From Rachycentron canadum (lineage: Eukaryota; Chordata; Actinopteri; Carangiformes; Rachycentridae), in the NCBI GenBank assembly GCA_038496675.1, contig CM076651.1:10837258-10901257 (forward strand): DNA of 64,000 bases, read 5' to 3'. The first letter of the stretch is position 1. The number at the start of each line of letters is the position of its first letter. The translations under genes were made by a program, and so were the position numbers. Shown here in pieces: positions 50,701 to 61,557 of the stretch. A model generated the notes under the pieces. The model was not told the origin of the DNA and did no database searches. It saw only the letters and a program-made list of their open reading frames with translations.

Positions 50701-52449
50701 GCTACTGTACAGGGCGAGTCAATTTTCAAAAGTACATGTGAAGTGACGAGAGCAGGCAGAGGGGAGAAAAGTTCAATAATGTCAGTATGATCCCTATAGT
50801 TAATTGGATGTTCTTTACAGTCAGTACGCAATGGCAGTGAGGACAGGTGCGCAGGGATGGTCCGGCAAAATCCATTGTCTGGCATTGATTGTCTGACGCA
50901 CAGAGGGGTAATGGGGCCAAATCCAAATGATCTTAATTGGATTCAGGAGGCTGATTGACATACAGGCTGGGTCTACTGTATTTTGGCATTCCACATCCTG
51001 CTACGAGGATGTAAGCTGCGACCCATGCAAAGGATGGCAAAGACAGGAGCTGTGCATGTCAATTGCCTGCCCACTCATCAAGGTGGAGGTCGCCTTAGTT
51101 TGAATTGTGAAATGCAAAGAGTGAATGGTATTCAGTGGTTTAACTGTAGGACACTGATTCTCAGTTTGGTCTGATTTTGGATGTATGAATCTTATGGAGA
51201 AAAATGTTTTATTAAAGATTCAATTATAGAGGAAAGAGAGAATAAGAGAAAGAGGGAGAGGGAGACAGAAACTCTATGTCAAGGCTTTGTGCTGATAGTC
51301 AGTGGTCTCTCTTGAATTGGGCCAGGTGACCTTGCTCTACCTCCTCTCTGCCTAGATCAATACTTTCCCAGGATTTTAAACCAACATACTTTGATGCTCC
51401 TCGGGTGAAGTAAAAGAGGGGGGAAGGAGACAGGAGTGAAACAAATACAGAAGGGGAGGTAGCGAGGGAGAGTGTGAGGGATGAGTGTTAAGGAGGGGTG
51501 AAGGAGAAATAGATGGAGGGAAGAAGGGAGGGAGGGAGGAATGGCGTGAGGGGGAGTATGGGGTGGGGGGGGACAGGAAGGATGTGAAGCAGGGGTGAAG
51601 GAGAAACAGGGAGTAGGAGAGGAAGAGGGGAAAGAGGGCTGAATGAAGGGAGGGAGGCAGGGAGCAGTGATCTGTCAAACCAGGCAGACTTATCCTCCGC
51701 CCAGTAATCTGAGGTACCGTGTTTGTTTATTTTCTGTCCTCATTTAGACACAGGGGCAGACCCAAGGAGGGAGGGGAGGCTGGTTGTTGGCCATCGTGAC
51801 AAACCCATTTCCCCAACCCCTATTGTGCAGGGAATTCAAAATAGGGTTTGGCTAACCAAAAACCTCCACAAGGTTTCTTTAGTGACAACTGAAATACAGC
51901 TATAAGACTCATTCAACATTTTTTTTCCGAAGCAGGGAGCAAATGATTAACATTCTCTGAATTCTCCAAATCTCCTATTCATATAGTCAAGGCTGAGCAT
52001 ATCTGTGAAGTGTGAGTGTGTATCAAAAAGCCTCCTCTCTTTGCTGGAGCTTGTGAGGCTGCCTATCTCTGCTGTGACAGCATCTGATTCTCCTCTTTAA
52101 GCCAACAGAAACATCTCAATCCCACACACTTAACACTTACACAAAAGGGGTGATGTGATGTGGCGTGTGTGTGCAAGCACATGCGCGTATGTGCAATTTT
52201 GAATGTGTGTTTTGGTCTATTCAGTCTTGGCTCTGTCTTTTATTTTGTAGGTGAGTGGGGCTCAACTCAAAAGGCATGACTAGGCTTGGAGTTGTACCCT
52301 TCCTTTGCTTTTCTTCTGCTCACAAAGACAGGCAGAACTCGGGACAAAAGATCCAATTACTAGCCAGTAAAAGCAAAGAAACACAAACACAAGAGTCACA
52401 CACACGAATGTGCCCTTGCGGACATGGTCTGAAGCAAATATACACTTAC

Positions 52450-52500
<51 letters not shown>

Positions 52501-53257
52501 CACAGAGATACACACATGTACTATGTACATGCACACTGACAATTTCACACCTTGACCAAAGGTAATAAAAAAACTGACTGAACAAAGAACAAAAAAATTC
52601 ACCTGTTAACATGGACATATCAACCACAATTAAGCATGTGTATTGATCTGTTATTGATGTGATTAGAAAATTATTTATTCTTCATTAAAACAGAGACATT
52701 GATTGTTTTTTTTAATATATATATTTAAATCTCATTCAAAGAGTAGAAAACGGTTGAACACAAATGCATATAATGATTCAAAAATAGATTGCACAGTCAT
52801 TCAGAACCATAAAACTGAAATTTCATGATAAATGAATATACCTTCAAGTTTCACAAATTGTTGTAATCTGTTTTATCACATGACATTGCATTTTTTTCTT
52901 GTAAAGTGATGTCCTCAGAGGTACAATTTTAAGAAAATACTCCTCATTTTAAAGGCACTTGTAACAGCAAACAGAGGTTTATTCTGTAGTTGAGTAGCGC
53001 AAAGGCTTTCATCATTTTTGCTGCTGAAATTCAGTAAGAAACTAATATGTGAACAGTTGCTGCAGTGCTGTTGTGTTACTTTGCTGCTGTGAAACAACCA
53101 TAGACCCACTGATACACACAAAGAAACTGTCACATAAAACCAAACAAATTTTCTCACGACAGCAAGAGCGATCCCAGCAAAATGTTCTCTCACTGAGTCA
53201 CCACTGACTATTCATCACTGGCATTGCCACACAATCTCGTTATACACTCGAGTGGCA

Positions 53258-53309
<52 letters not shown>

Positions 53310-53852
53310 GCACAAACACCTAAATTCAGAGTTATCCAAATACAGTGGCTGATGAGGGAAAATACTCTGCAGCAGAGGACACTCATGTCAAAAGCGGTCA
53401 AGCCTGTATGTTTTAAGTCTCACAGGTGACCATATGAGCAGGTACTCAAAAAAATGCACTCATAGATTTGTGTACACTTGAGTTGTAAGTTATGATGAGA
53501 TGTGTGGCTGGTCGGGCGGTAGCGTGTGTAACGATCAGTGTGAGCAGAGTGTTAGTATACAGTGACTTACATGACAGGGAGTGTCCTCCTTTGGGCAGGT
53601 ACTCATAGAGCAAGGGGTTATCATCTCCCATCATCTCAGCCCGCAGTGACAGCAGGCTGTTCTTACTCATCAGCGCCGCCTTCAGATTGGCTACAGACGA
53701 GATTGTTCCGCCCCCACCTCCTCCCCCGGCCTCCTCCGATTCATTGGGACCCATGAAGCCGGGCTCTGTGGTGAGAGCCTCTTCCTGTTTGAGGAAGAAG
53801 TCAAGGCGTTCGCCGCGGCTGTCTGAGCTGTTTGGTTCAGTCACGTCAGCAC
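42470..53852 (-). CDS. zbtb46: zbtb46, 3' part (BTB zinc-finger transcription factor); 5' BTB exon outside window
   Basis: Three minus-strand exons join in frame: 53852-53571, 43176-43001 and 42910-42470 (stop), about 298 residues. Seen: TEPNSSDSRGER, SVANLKAALMSKNSLLSL, LLYEYLPKGGHSLSLNDFTV, then two complete C2H2 fingers and a third, partial finger-like motif, an acidic Glu/Gly/Asp-rich tail and the C-terminus DFAWIS. This follows human ZBTB46 from its SDSRGER segment to its DFAWLS end, including GRGMA-LDH and SPE-PGD in the tail. Family knowledge: ZBTB46 is a BTB-ZF repressor marking classical dendritic cells and endothelium. The N-terminal BTB dimerisation domain is missing here and must lie beyond 64000. 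ZBTB10 is the nearest paralogue, but the tail fits ZBTB46. The 10.4 kb intron holds other zinc-finger exons. Confidence 0.95.
43001..43176 (-). CDS. zbtb46: zbtb46 zinc-finger exon
   Basis: The acceptor is TGTCCCTACAG|TG and the donor CACACTG|GTGAGT. The exon enters in phase 1 and leaves in phase 0. It encodes NDFTVIRKKFKCPYCSFSAM, the first C2H2 finger, the TGERPYP linker and most of the second finger (CEICGKKFTRREHMKRHTL). The final histidine of finger two comes from the next exon. Confidence 0.97.
43177..46003 (-). other. zbtb46 intron sequence downstream of the nested exons
   Basis: A GGGA-type purine tract (43194-43232) lies just upstream of the canonical zinc-finger acceptor, and a TAA-type repeat sits at about 43580-43606. 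If the nested unit ends here, its 3' UTR falls in this interval. I see no strong AATAAA on the minus strand close to its stop; an ATTAAA variant lies near 44150. Confidence 0.5.
46004..46791 (-). CDS. Nested zinc-finger unit, exon C (four fingers, stop)
   Basis: The acceptor is TCTTTCTGTCTCAG|CC (phase 1). It encodes 261 residues to the stop. Fingers lie at 46597-46535, 46384-46319, 46297-46232 and 46210-46148. Fingers one and two are separated by a His/Gln/Pro-rich spacer. Motifs include FACSLCKRLFSSLEHLREHE, YLCSQCPASFTLKSNADRHE and the C2HC finger CPACAKAFSTQKNLATHVKV-C. The correct spacing of fifteen cysteine and histidine ligands plus the final C2HC cysteine argues that it is under coding constraint. 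Confidence 0.88.
46004..48761 (-). CDS. Unrecognised four-zinc-finger coding exons nested in the zbtb46 intron
   Basis: Exons 48761-48400, 46949-46907 and 46791-46004 have GT-AG borders and matching phases (1, 0, 1) and end in a stop. They encode a Pro/Ser-rich segment, an acidic linker (EGMKDEEDMKEYST) and four fingers: C97/C100/H113/H117, C168/C171/H184/H189 and C197/C200/H213/H218 are C2H2; C226/C229/H242/C246 is C2HC (numbers counted from position 46885 on the minus strand). Fingers two to four are closely spaced, and SVHSKERG links three and four. With an ATG at 48450 it would be a 293-residue protein. Spliced from the zbtb46 donor at 53571 it would add 397 residues to the BTB protein. 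Nested gene and alternative zbtb46 3' end are both possible. I know no mammalian counterpart in this intron. Confidence 0.75.
46907..46949 (-). CDS. Nested zinc-finger unit, exon B (43-nt micro-exon)
   Basis: The acceptor is TTTGTGTTTACAG|GAG and the donor AGCACAG|GTACGG. It enters in phase 0 and leaves in phase 1, and encodes EGMKDEEDMKEYST. It joins exon A (STLPE) and exon C (ALEDDQSP) without changing frame. Both splice sites and the acidic coding sense agree. Confidence 0.7.
46950..48399 (-). other. Intron between nested exons A and B
   Basis: This contains a TCC triplet run (about 47471-47500) and a CA tract (about 47693-47720). No additional exon is supported. Confidence 0.55.
48400..48761 (-). 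CDS. Nested zinc-finger unit, exon A (Pro/Ser-rich)
   Basis: The best acceptor is TTTCCTGTGCTCCTCAG|GG (phase 1) and the donor CCTGAG|GTAAGC (phase 0). It is 362 nt. In frame it reads LRSNNYCSTLRPGATGAT, a proline run, a serine/threonine run from a triplet microsatellite, then LLRSEGLDMQVEEAPEGPEP. Other frames are also open, so openness is weak evidence. The donor and its phase fit with exon B are the main support. The only in-frame ATG is at 48450-48448 (G at -3), which could start a separate gene. Confidence 0.55.
48559..48680. repeat. GAT/GATGTT and GGA triplet repeats within nested exon A
   Basis: A TTGATGATG-type tract (48559-48600) and a GGA-rich tract (about 48653-48679) fall inside the predicted coding exon. 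On the minus strand they read as serine/threonine and proline runs. Length changes in multiples of three would preserve the frame. Confidence 0.85.
50700..51080. promoter_or_regulatory. Candidate intronic regulatory block
   Basis: This is about 380 bases of complex sequence lacking simple repeats, between purine tracts and microsatellites. It contains SOX-like CCATTGTC and GATTGTC, and TTAATTGG cores. Function is inferred only from composition. Confidence 0.25.
51416..51670. repeat. Purine-rich (GGA/GA) tract
   Basis: A degenerate GGGAGG/GGAAGG-type tract of about 250 bases has nearly all purines on the plus strand. It is a simple-sequence expansion inside the zbtb46 intron. Confidence 0.8.
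52451..52498. repeat. (CA)n microsatellite
   Basis: About 24 uninterrupted CA units in the zbtb46 intron. Confidence 0.97.
53258..53306. repeat. (CA)n microsatellite
   Basis: About 24 CA units, 265 bases from the donor of the zbtb46 exon at 53571. Confidence 0.97.
53571..53852 (-). CDS. zbtb46: zbtb46 internal coding exon (linker upstream of zinc fingers)
   Basis: The acceptor is TCTATTTTCAG|GT and the donor CTGTCAT|GTAAGT. The exon is 282 nt, entering and leaving in phase 1. It encodes ADVTEPNSSDSRGER through LLYEYLPKGGHSLS, including a Gly-rich run. It matches the ZBTB46 linker before the fingers. Its phase-1 donor can join the canonical acceptor at 43176 or, by phase, the acceptors at 48761 and 46791. 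Confidence 0.95.
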
Positions 53853-55218
53853 CTGAAAATAGATATGAAGTAAGAGAACATAGGTGAAGCTTCTATAGAT
53901 AATGCTGACTGACAATGAAATTAAGCAGGGCAATTCAGGAAGGTGGTAAGGGACAATGCCCAGAAACATGTCACACAGCACTGTTTTGACTACATTTACA
54001 GGCTGATATGCTTCTCTATTGGCTGGAAATCCTGTCAATCTTGGTTTTGTGAGTGAAACTATTTCAAAGGGGGATAAGAGGGGAAGGTGGTCAAACTCCA
54101 AAAACCCTTCTACTTGAAAAGTTGTCACTTTGTTGATTAAGGGGTTACACCCAACAGTGATAACAGCCTGAGTAAAAATACCCCCCCCATATTAAACCAA
54201 TTCTTTTAACCTCCCAGTCGAGTCATCGTTTACACCCAGTGTTTTTTGGTAGCGACTACCAACACGTCACCGCTCTGATTCATCTCTCCCTCTCTTCGAC
54301 TCCCTAACATACCTCATCATCACCAGTCAACAAAAATACAGGGAGATCATAAAGAGACAGTGAGAGAGAGAAGGGCAGACACACAGACGTAATGTGTATG
54401 TGTGTATGCGTGTGTGCATTATGTCTGCGTGTGTGTTTAGCCGTCAGTGCTGTTGAAAGCAGAGTGAGTGGAAAAGCTGTCAGCAATAGACATGTCGCTG
54501 GAGGATCCACTGTAGATCTACAAGACTGTCAGACCACACTGCTGACGATGGCTCCGCTCAACACTCACACAGACACACACGCACGCACACAGGCAAATAC
54601 AGACACACAAACACACTTTCATTGCCTCCTAATTGACGTTTAACTGATGACAGGTTGCTTTCTCTACAAAGACTTAGACAAAAATACACACCACGCACAT
54701 CACCGACTTGGAGACTTTGAAAGAACGGCTTGTCTACACCTAAAACAAATGCACACACAGCCTTCTGAACACTAATGCAAACTTGTGAGTTGCCTTAAGG
54801 GGGTTGTGTGCATAATTATGTGTGATTGTTCTGGACAGAAACCTTCTGACATCCTAATATATAAGCCTACTGTTCCACAAAGCCCATGCAGTGACAGCTG
54901 AATTCACACTTAAAGCTAATAGGGAATAAACAAAGTGAAGACAGAAACAGGGGTGATGCGGGGGCAGTTAGAACAGGAATGGATGGAAAGGCAAAGGAGA
55001 AAGAAAGAGTGAAAGAATAAAATGGGAGCAGGGGAGCAAAATAGCTCTATTGTCCATTTTAACTACAGTCAGGTAGTGCTAAGTGTTTCCTGTGCAGCCC
55101 CAGCTCGTCTGCTGCAGGGGGAGTCAAGGTGACAGAGACAGTAGTTTGCCTCCATGTCTGGAATACCGATGGGTATACAGCCTCTTCACAGTCTACGGGG
55201 TCAATGTTGACCACTCAG

Positions 55219-55242
55219 TCTCTCTCTCTCTCCCTCTCTCTT

Positions 55243-55300
<58 letters not shown>
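55219..55300. repeat. (CT)n-(CA)n compound microsatellite
   Basis: An imperfect CT tract of about 35 bases is followed by about 24 CA units. Confidence 0.96.
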
Positions 55301-55302
<2 letters not shown>

Positions 55303-57043
55303 TCAGTCATTTTTCATGCCCAGTATAGATAAATGATCGCAGATCAGATGGATGAATACACGCTCCGTATGCACAGTTGCACATACACGTATAGATCTGA
55401 AAGGTGCTCAGATACGAGTGAGATATCGAGGCCGCTGGGATGGAGATGGGGCGTGACAGATAAGAGTGACATACATACGAAGTCATCAGCAGCCTTCAAA
55501 CTACTAGCAGACGCAGAGGCAGATATAAAAAGAGGAGATAAAGTAGGAGAAATGAAGGAGGAAGAGAGGAGAGAGAAAGGAAAAAAGGCAGGGAAGTGTA
55601 AAAGCGGGGGTGTTGAGCTGTGGAGGAAGCACAGAGGATACACACAAAATACACATGCATGCATCCACGCACACCCCCACCCCACCCGCACACACACACA
55701 CACAAACAAAGTTAATTAAGGAGGGGGTGTAGGGGTTGGTGCAAGGGGCATAAGGTGCAGGAATTCATTAGAGCTCTGCCCCCTCCTTCAGTGGGCAGCC
55801 CAGCAACCACAGGAGTCAATCAATAACATAGATCTGCTGTTGGCCAACAACAAACACACACACATACACAAACGCACGCACACATACACGTATATGGAGA
55901 AAGGAGAGGCACACAAAATGGAAGGAGAGGAAGCGAAAGAGAGAGAGAGAAAAGAGGGTCACCTCTGACCCCCATCTCCCTCCACTCATCTGTTCACTGG
56001 ACGAGTGAATGACCCCTGACCACTTTTCCCAGCATCCCCTGGACACATGCATCTACAGATGTAACATGTCCGCCCTCCTTACAGTCATACAGTAATAACG
56101 CTTCAGTCATACTGCAGACTAAATGGCAGAGTTATGGAAATGTGATTGCTTAATGATTTCCCTGCAGAATAAAAGTATAACTTCTGACTTCTAAAAAATA
56201 TATTTTAATTTATATGATTTACACATCAGCAAAAGACTATCTCTGTGTCCTGCTGACACACTCCACTGTGCAACATACAGTATCCTACTTTCTGGGGATT
56301 TATCCACATTTTCGGGACTAAGCGTGAGATATTAGAAATTAGTATTCAGCTGACCACAAACAGGCTTCCGCACCAAATAATCGGAATATAGTACATAATC
56401 CTCCTTCACTTATGTAAGCTTTATCAGCCCTGCGTAGATGGTGTGTTACTTAAACCTCATCCTGTTCCAACAGATAAAATCATTTACCACACCAGAAACA
56501 GTCGCACCTAATCCCATGCACGCAGCTTATGGATTTCATCATACGTGTGCCGGGTTTCACTGAGGATTTGTAGACACACGTATTGTAGTGTCTTTCAGAG
56601 GCAATAGGTTTATCTGGAGTTTTAGAGACACAGTGGTTACATCATTCCTTTGTGCACATATGCTGAGTGTTAACGTACTGGTTGTCATGAGACAACCTAT
56701 GAATTTCAATGGCATGGTACGCCTTTGAACTGCACGGTCAGATACAAAAAAAAAACAAAAAAAAAAACACAATAGCATTTTCCTCATTTTTCCTCCCCTC
56801 CTTTCTTTTCGCCTTGACAGTGCAGTGGTCTCTGTACAGTGAAGGGAATTTTCATTTTCCCCTTCATAAAAGAGTCCGAATAATTTAGATTTCTGCTTTC
56901 TGAAGAGATCCTCCGTTTAATTTGGTTGCCATGGTAGCCGGGCACCCTTGGCTTCAACATTTATGCTAAATCAAACCCCCTTTTAAAAGGAGAGACAAAT
57001 ATGTGGAAATGGTGGTTCTCTTTGTTCATGTGTGAGTTTGTGA

Positions 57044-57046
<3 letters not shown>

Positions 57047-57098
<52 letters not shown>

Positions 57099-57112
57099 CG
57101 TGTGTGTGTGTG
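57047..57112. repeat. (GT)n microsatellite with a CG-rich interruption
   Basis: About 33 alternating purine-pyrimidine dinucleotides include GCGCGCG (57088-57094). Such a tract is a candidate Z-DNA-forming sequence. Confidence 0.95.
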
Positions 57113-58403
57113 AGCGATGCTGCAAGCTATGTGGGGGCTTGAGTGGGAAAAAGCAAAGGCGGAATAAGACTTGCCTTGGAATGAAAGATGTGTGTGTTGA
57201 ACTATACTTCAAATGTGTTGTGAGGGATACTGCATTTATAAACCATTGAGAGAGTTACAGCTAATGGATAGAAGATACAGTTTTATGTGCTGTGGTTGAA
57301 GGCTGCACTGTATATCTGAGTGAAGTGTGTGTGTGTGAGTGCGTTTCACAAGGGGAGTTGTGTTATTAGAGAGTGCGCTTTGACGCAGTAAAGAGGAGAA
57401 GAGAGAAGGTCTGAAAAGGGAGGGAAGGGTCAGCTGACCCAGTTTGACCTCTGATCTTCTGTTCTGATTGTGCTCAAGGAGTGTGTCCATGTGTGTGTGT
57501 GTTTCAACATATGCTTCTCTTGCCTCAAAATGAAGCCAAAAACTCTGTTGTGCGAGGGAGTTTCCATTTTCTAAAAAGGTTTTTGATAGATAATAGATGG
57601 AAAAAATTAAGTTGATTCACATCCACTATTTGGACATGCACACATGATCTGGCTGTTGGTGGACAAACTCCTTTCACACCTCCAGTCACACACGCACAGA
57701 CAACACACCACGCCTTCAAATCACCAGAGACAGTAGCCAAACACAATGGAGAGAAAAAGTCCAGGGTGGTTAAGCAACGAGTTACTGAGGCTTGTCGACC
57801 ACAAGAGAGCTGTCAAGAAGAAAGTAGGGCTTGTGTGCATGTTTGAGTATGGAAGTGCAAACAAAGGAGAAAGACTCTCTCACTGTGTCTCTTTGTGTGT
57901 ATGTGTGTGTGTGTGTGTGTATATGTGCACGTGTGTGTGACAGAGAAAGACTCAGTAAGAAGCCTTGCCCCAAGTCCGTCTGGTTAATGGCTTGGCCGGC
58001 CTGAGGTTGAAAAGGACAAGGCATTACAAGAACGTGTTGTCACAAGACCCCGCTGCTCGTCGTATTGTCTATGCGACATTACAGCGACATGCTTCTAAAC
58101 AAGAAAACAAAACTCTCTCCTTCACCTTTTTTTTTTTTTTTTTTTATTTCTTTCCCCCACACACTGTACAAGTGATTAGTGCGTGTTTGTCCTCGCGTGG
58201 ACAAAGAAGGGAGGAAAGGTAGAACTTGCTTTCTCAGCATGCCAGAGTTTGAGAGGGTAAAAAAGTAATTTCAGCCGAGAAGGGGGAGTGAGGCACTAAA
58301 ACAGCTCAAGAATTCAGAGGCAATTTAAAAAGCAGTGTGGGAGAGGGGAATGAAAAAAATGCTGGGTTAAAAAGGAGGGAGGATGGAAAGTAAAAGAGGT
58401 TGT

Positions 58404-58408
<5 letters not shown>

Positions 58409-58471
<63 letters not shown>

Positions 58472-58869
58472 NNNNNNNNNNNNNNNNNNNNNNNNNNNNN
58501 NNNNNNNNNNNNNNNNNNNNNNNNNNNNNNNNNNNNNNNNNNNNNNNNNNNNNNNNNNNNNNNNNNNNNNNNNNNNNNNNNNNNNNNNNNNNNNNNNNNN
58601 NNNNNNNNNNNNNNNNNNNNNNNNNNNNNNNNNNNNNNNNNNNNNNNNNNNNNNNNNNNNNNNNNNNNNNNNNNNNNNNNNNNNNNNNNNNNNNNNNNNN
58701 NNNNNNNNNNNNNNNNNNNNNNNNNNNNNNNNNNNNNNNNNNNNNNNNNNNNNNNNNNNNNNNNNNNNNNNNNNNNNNNNNNNNNNNNNNNNNNNNNNNN
58801 NNNNNNNNNNNNNNNNNNNNNNNNNNNNNNNNNNNNNNNNNNNNNNNNNNNNNNNNNNNNNNNNNNNNN

Positions 58870-58922
<53 letters not shown>
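58409..58922. repeat. (CT)n microsatellite containing a 398-N assembly gap
   Basis: CT repeats run from 58409 to 58471 and from 58870 to 58922, with N at 58472-58869 between them. The gap is best explained by a CT array that could not be assembled, and its true length is unknown. Confidence 0.97.
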
Positions 58923-58926
<4 letters not shown>

Positions 58927-58974
58927 TCTCTTCCTCTCCCTTACTTGCTCGCTCTCTGTTGTTTTTAGGGACTA

Positions 58975-60856
58975 GCCGGGCCACAACCTCCAGGAGAGAT
59001 AGGGAAGGGTGGGTGGTGGTGATGGTGGTGGTGGGGTGTGTGTGGATAGGGAGGGCAAGCATAAATCAAGCAGAGCCTGAAGGCTTTAGAGGAGGGAGGG
59101 ACAGAGGGAAAAGAGTGGTAAAGGACAGGGAAGAGAGAGAGCCAGAGAGAGAGAGAGAGCGAGAGAGATGATGGTGCTGGTGGTGATGGTGGTTCTGCTG
59201 GGGGCTTGGAGAAAAAGAGAGAGTGTGGGTGGAGGGGAGGAGAGGAGAGAAGAGAAGAGGAGCGCAGCGATTGCTAGAGTGGCGGGGTGAGAGGTGGACG
59301 GTGGGGTGATGGAGTGTGGGTGGGAGGGTGAGTGAAGGGGGAGCGAGGAGAGGTGAGGGGGAAGATGCAGAGGCTGTGGGAGGGAGGGTGGGTGGTGCCG
59401 GTGGGGCTGAGTGTGTGAGAGTGCGTCCACAGTAAGCCAGCTAAATTTGAAAATGTATTTTTCTCTCTGTCCACATCAAGATGGCAACGTTACATGTCCA
59501 CAAGACACAGTTTAACATACATACATACTGCCTACTGCGGCTTTTTTACCACCACTATCTCATTAACAATATACCAGCCTCCTAAAGCGGCACCATGTTT
59601 TGCTATGTTTACACATAAGTTCTCAAAAAAGGACATGACTGTGTTGGCTACGGATGATCCGGCCTGGTTGCATCAGAGTGTTTGCCACCTTTCAGTTAAC
59701 AAGTTGATTTGCTTGGTTGCTAATGGGAGAAAAAAAATAAAAAGTTCTCAGTTTAGTCAGTTTAGATGCATTTATACTATTGACTCCTGTTTCAACTACA
59801 AGCCGTAGTGTCAAAGTTTGCCAAAGCAGAAATTCCTCTGAAATGAATCGATTTCAATTTAAAAAAAAAAAAAAATCTTTTCATGACTATACAAAGGAAG
59901 CAGGCAATTATGTGAATGCTCTGGCACTGTAGCCACATGTTTAAAGGTGTATCATGAGCTTCAGTGTGGATACAAACAACCTTCCCCCATAACCATCTCT
60001 GTGATTGCTGATTTTAATATAGCCAATCACACCATACCAGGAGTTGATTTAGTATTTATCTTCAGTCTGGTAGATGACTTCGTGATCCTGAGGTGGAGTT
60101 TTGATCGACATCTCAGCACAAGATTTACTGTTCACCTGGTTAAAATGAACCTATGATCAAATTGCTATTTTATGCTCATTCAGTTGTCTGACAACAGTAA
60201 CATGAAAATAAGTGCATAAATATTAAGAGAGGATCATGGAGATGTGTTGGAAGTGATACAGAGTTTTATTGTTTTCTGTCTGAAAGAGAACAACAAAGGG
60301 CACAGATTTACCTGTTTTCCTGTTGCCCAAGTGTTTCCTTGAAAATAACACAAAAATGCTTATGTGGTCGAAAGTCTTTTCAAAATTAACCACCATGGTG
60401 TGGATGTACTCAAGAGTGAGCGAGTGAATGAGTGAAGTAAGGGAGGGAAAGAGGGAGCGGGTGAGTGCGTGGGGGATGGAGGATTGCAGGGCTCAAGGTA
60501 ATCTGGGGAGTTAATGCAGCTTAGAGGGACTGCGAGGAGTGGGAGGGAGGTAGAGAGAGAGAGAGAGAGAGAGAGAAGGGGAGTGATGGCAGAGGGAGAG
60601 AGAATATAAAAATAATAGGGTCAGCAGGGAAAGAGAGGGAGAGAGGAATAAATGAAGACATATCAGAAACAAAAGCTGAAGCAACTGAGGGGGGAGAGAG
60701 AGAGAGAGAAAACGAGCAAGAGAGTAGAGGGAGTGTAAAAGCAGGAGAGATAGGAGAGTGGAGGGGGAGAGCGCGAGCCGAGTGAGTGTGTGAGATAAAG
60801 AGTGGGCTAATGAAAGGTAGGGTGAGGCTGAGCGAGTTGGCGGGTAAGAGGGAAGT

Positions 60857-60892
<36 letters not shown>

Positions 60893-61140
60893 CGGGGGAG
60901 AGGTCTGCATGGGGAAAGAATGCTGGGTGGGGAAGGAAGGCAGACACGCAGGGCTTTGTGCTAAAAGCAAAGAGAGAGAGTGATGGAGAGATTGAGAGAG
61001 GTTATGTCTTGGCTTTATGCACAGGGGAGGAACTGGTGAGCGGGCACGAGCCCAAAGGCCCCGTCCAGGCCGGTCCAGGGTTGTATTTGAAGGGTGAGGT
61101 GGGGGAGAGAGAGAGAGAGAGTGCGAGAGAGAGAGAGGTT
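58975..61140. repeat. Purine-rich low-complexity region
   Basis: Long purine-biased stretches (58975-59440 and 60410-61140) with GA, GGA and GGT/GAT runs, including GA arrays at about 60553-60576 and 60859-60887, surround about 970 bases of ordinary AT-rich intron (59441-60409). Long open frames here read as Arg/Glu or Ser/Leu runs and are not genes. Confidence 0.75.
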
Positions 61141-61515
61141 GAAATAAGGGATAATGGAAAGAGGAGGAAAATGACAATGACTCTGGGTGGGGATGCTATA
61201 CGGAGCCCGTGGCTTATTGGTGTGTGGGTTAACACACTCTTTGACTTGCACTGACCAGCTCAGAGGCTCAGAGGCAACTTAGCCAGAATTACTTCTTTAC
61301 TGCTCCCTGGAAATGAATTTAAGACGAGTTTAACAAGCAAACAAAGTTGGCAAAATCAAAATATTTCCAGCTGGATGTTCTGGAGCAGATGATGAAACTA
61401 TAAATGAGATAAACCACATGTTAAGACACATAAAACTCAAATGTGTTCAGTTCAGACACTGGTGAGGATAACATTACAATTACATTTTGCACGATTAAGC
61501 CAATATCCAAAAGCC

Positions 61516-61557
61516 AATCAATCAATCAATCAAATAAATAAATAAATAAATAAATAA
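61516..61557. repeat. (ATCA)n-(AATA)n tetranucleotide repeat
   Basis: About four ATCA units turn into about six AATA units, in the zbtb46 intron. Confidence 0.92.

Larger units (their letters stand above)
48762..53570 (-). other. zbtb46 intron sequence upstream of the nested exons
   Basis: This holds CA tracts (49640-49664, 52451-52498, 53258-53306), a purine-rich tract (51416-51670) and a complex non-repetitive block at about 50700-51080. If the nested unit is an independent gene, its promoter and any 5' exon should lie here. A TATA-like GCATATAAGGAG at about 49106-49117 is on the plus strand, not the required one. Confidence 0.5.

Noticed and set aside
58383..59171. Long open frames across the N gap
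   Set aside because: They are open only because N bases hide stops and CT/GA arrays lack them. The translation is Ser-Leu or Arg-Glu repeats.
60521..61177. 218-codon minus-strand open frame rich in Ser, Leu and Pro
   Set aside because: It is the reverse of a purine-rich tract. Composition is low-complexity, with no domain, no splice context and no homology I recognise.
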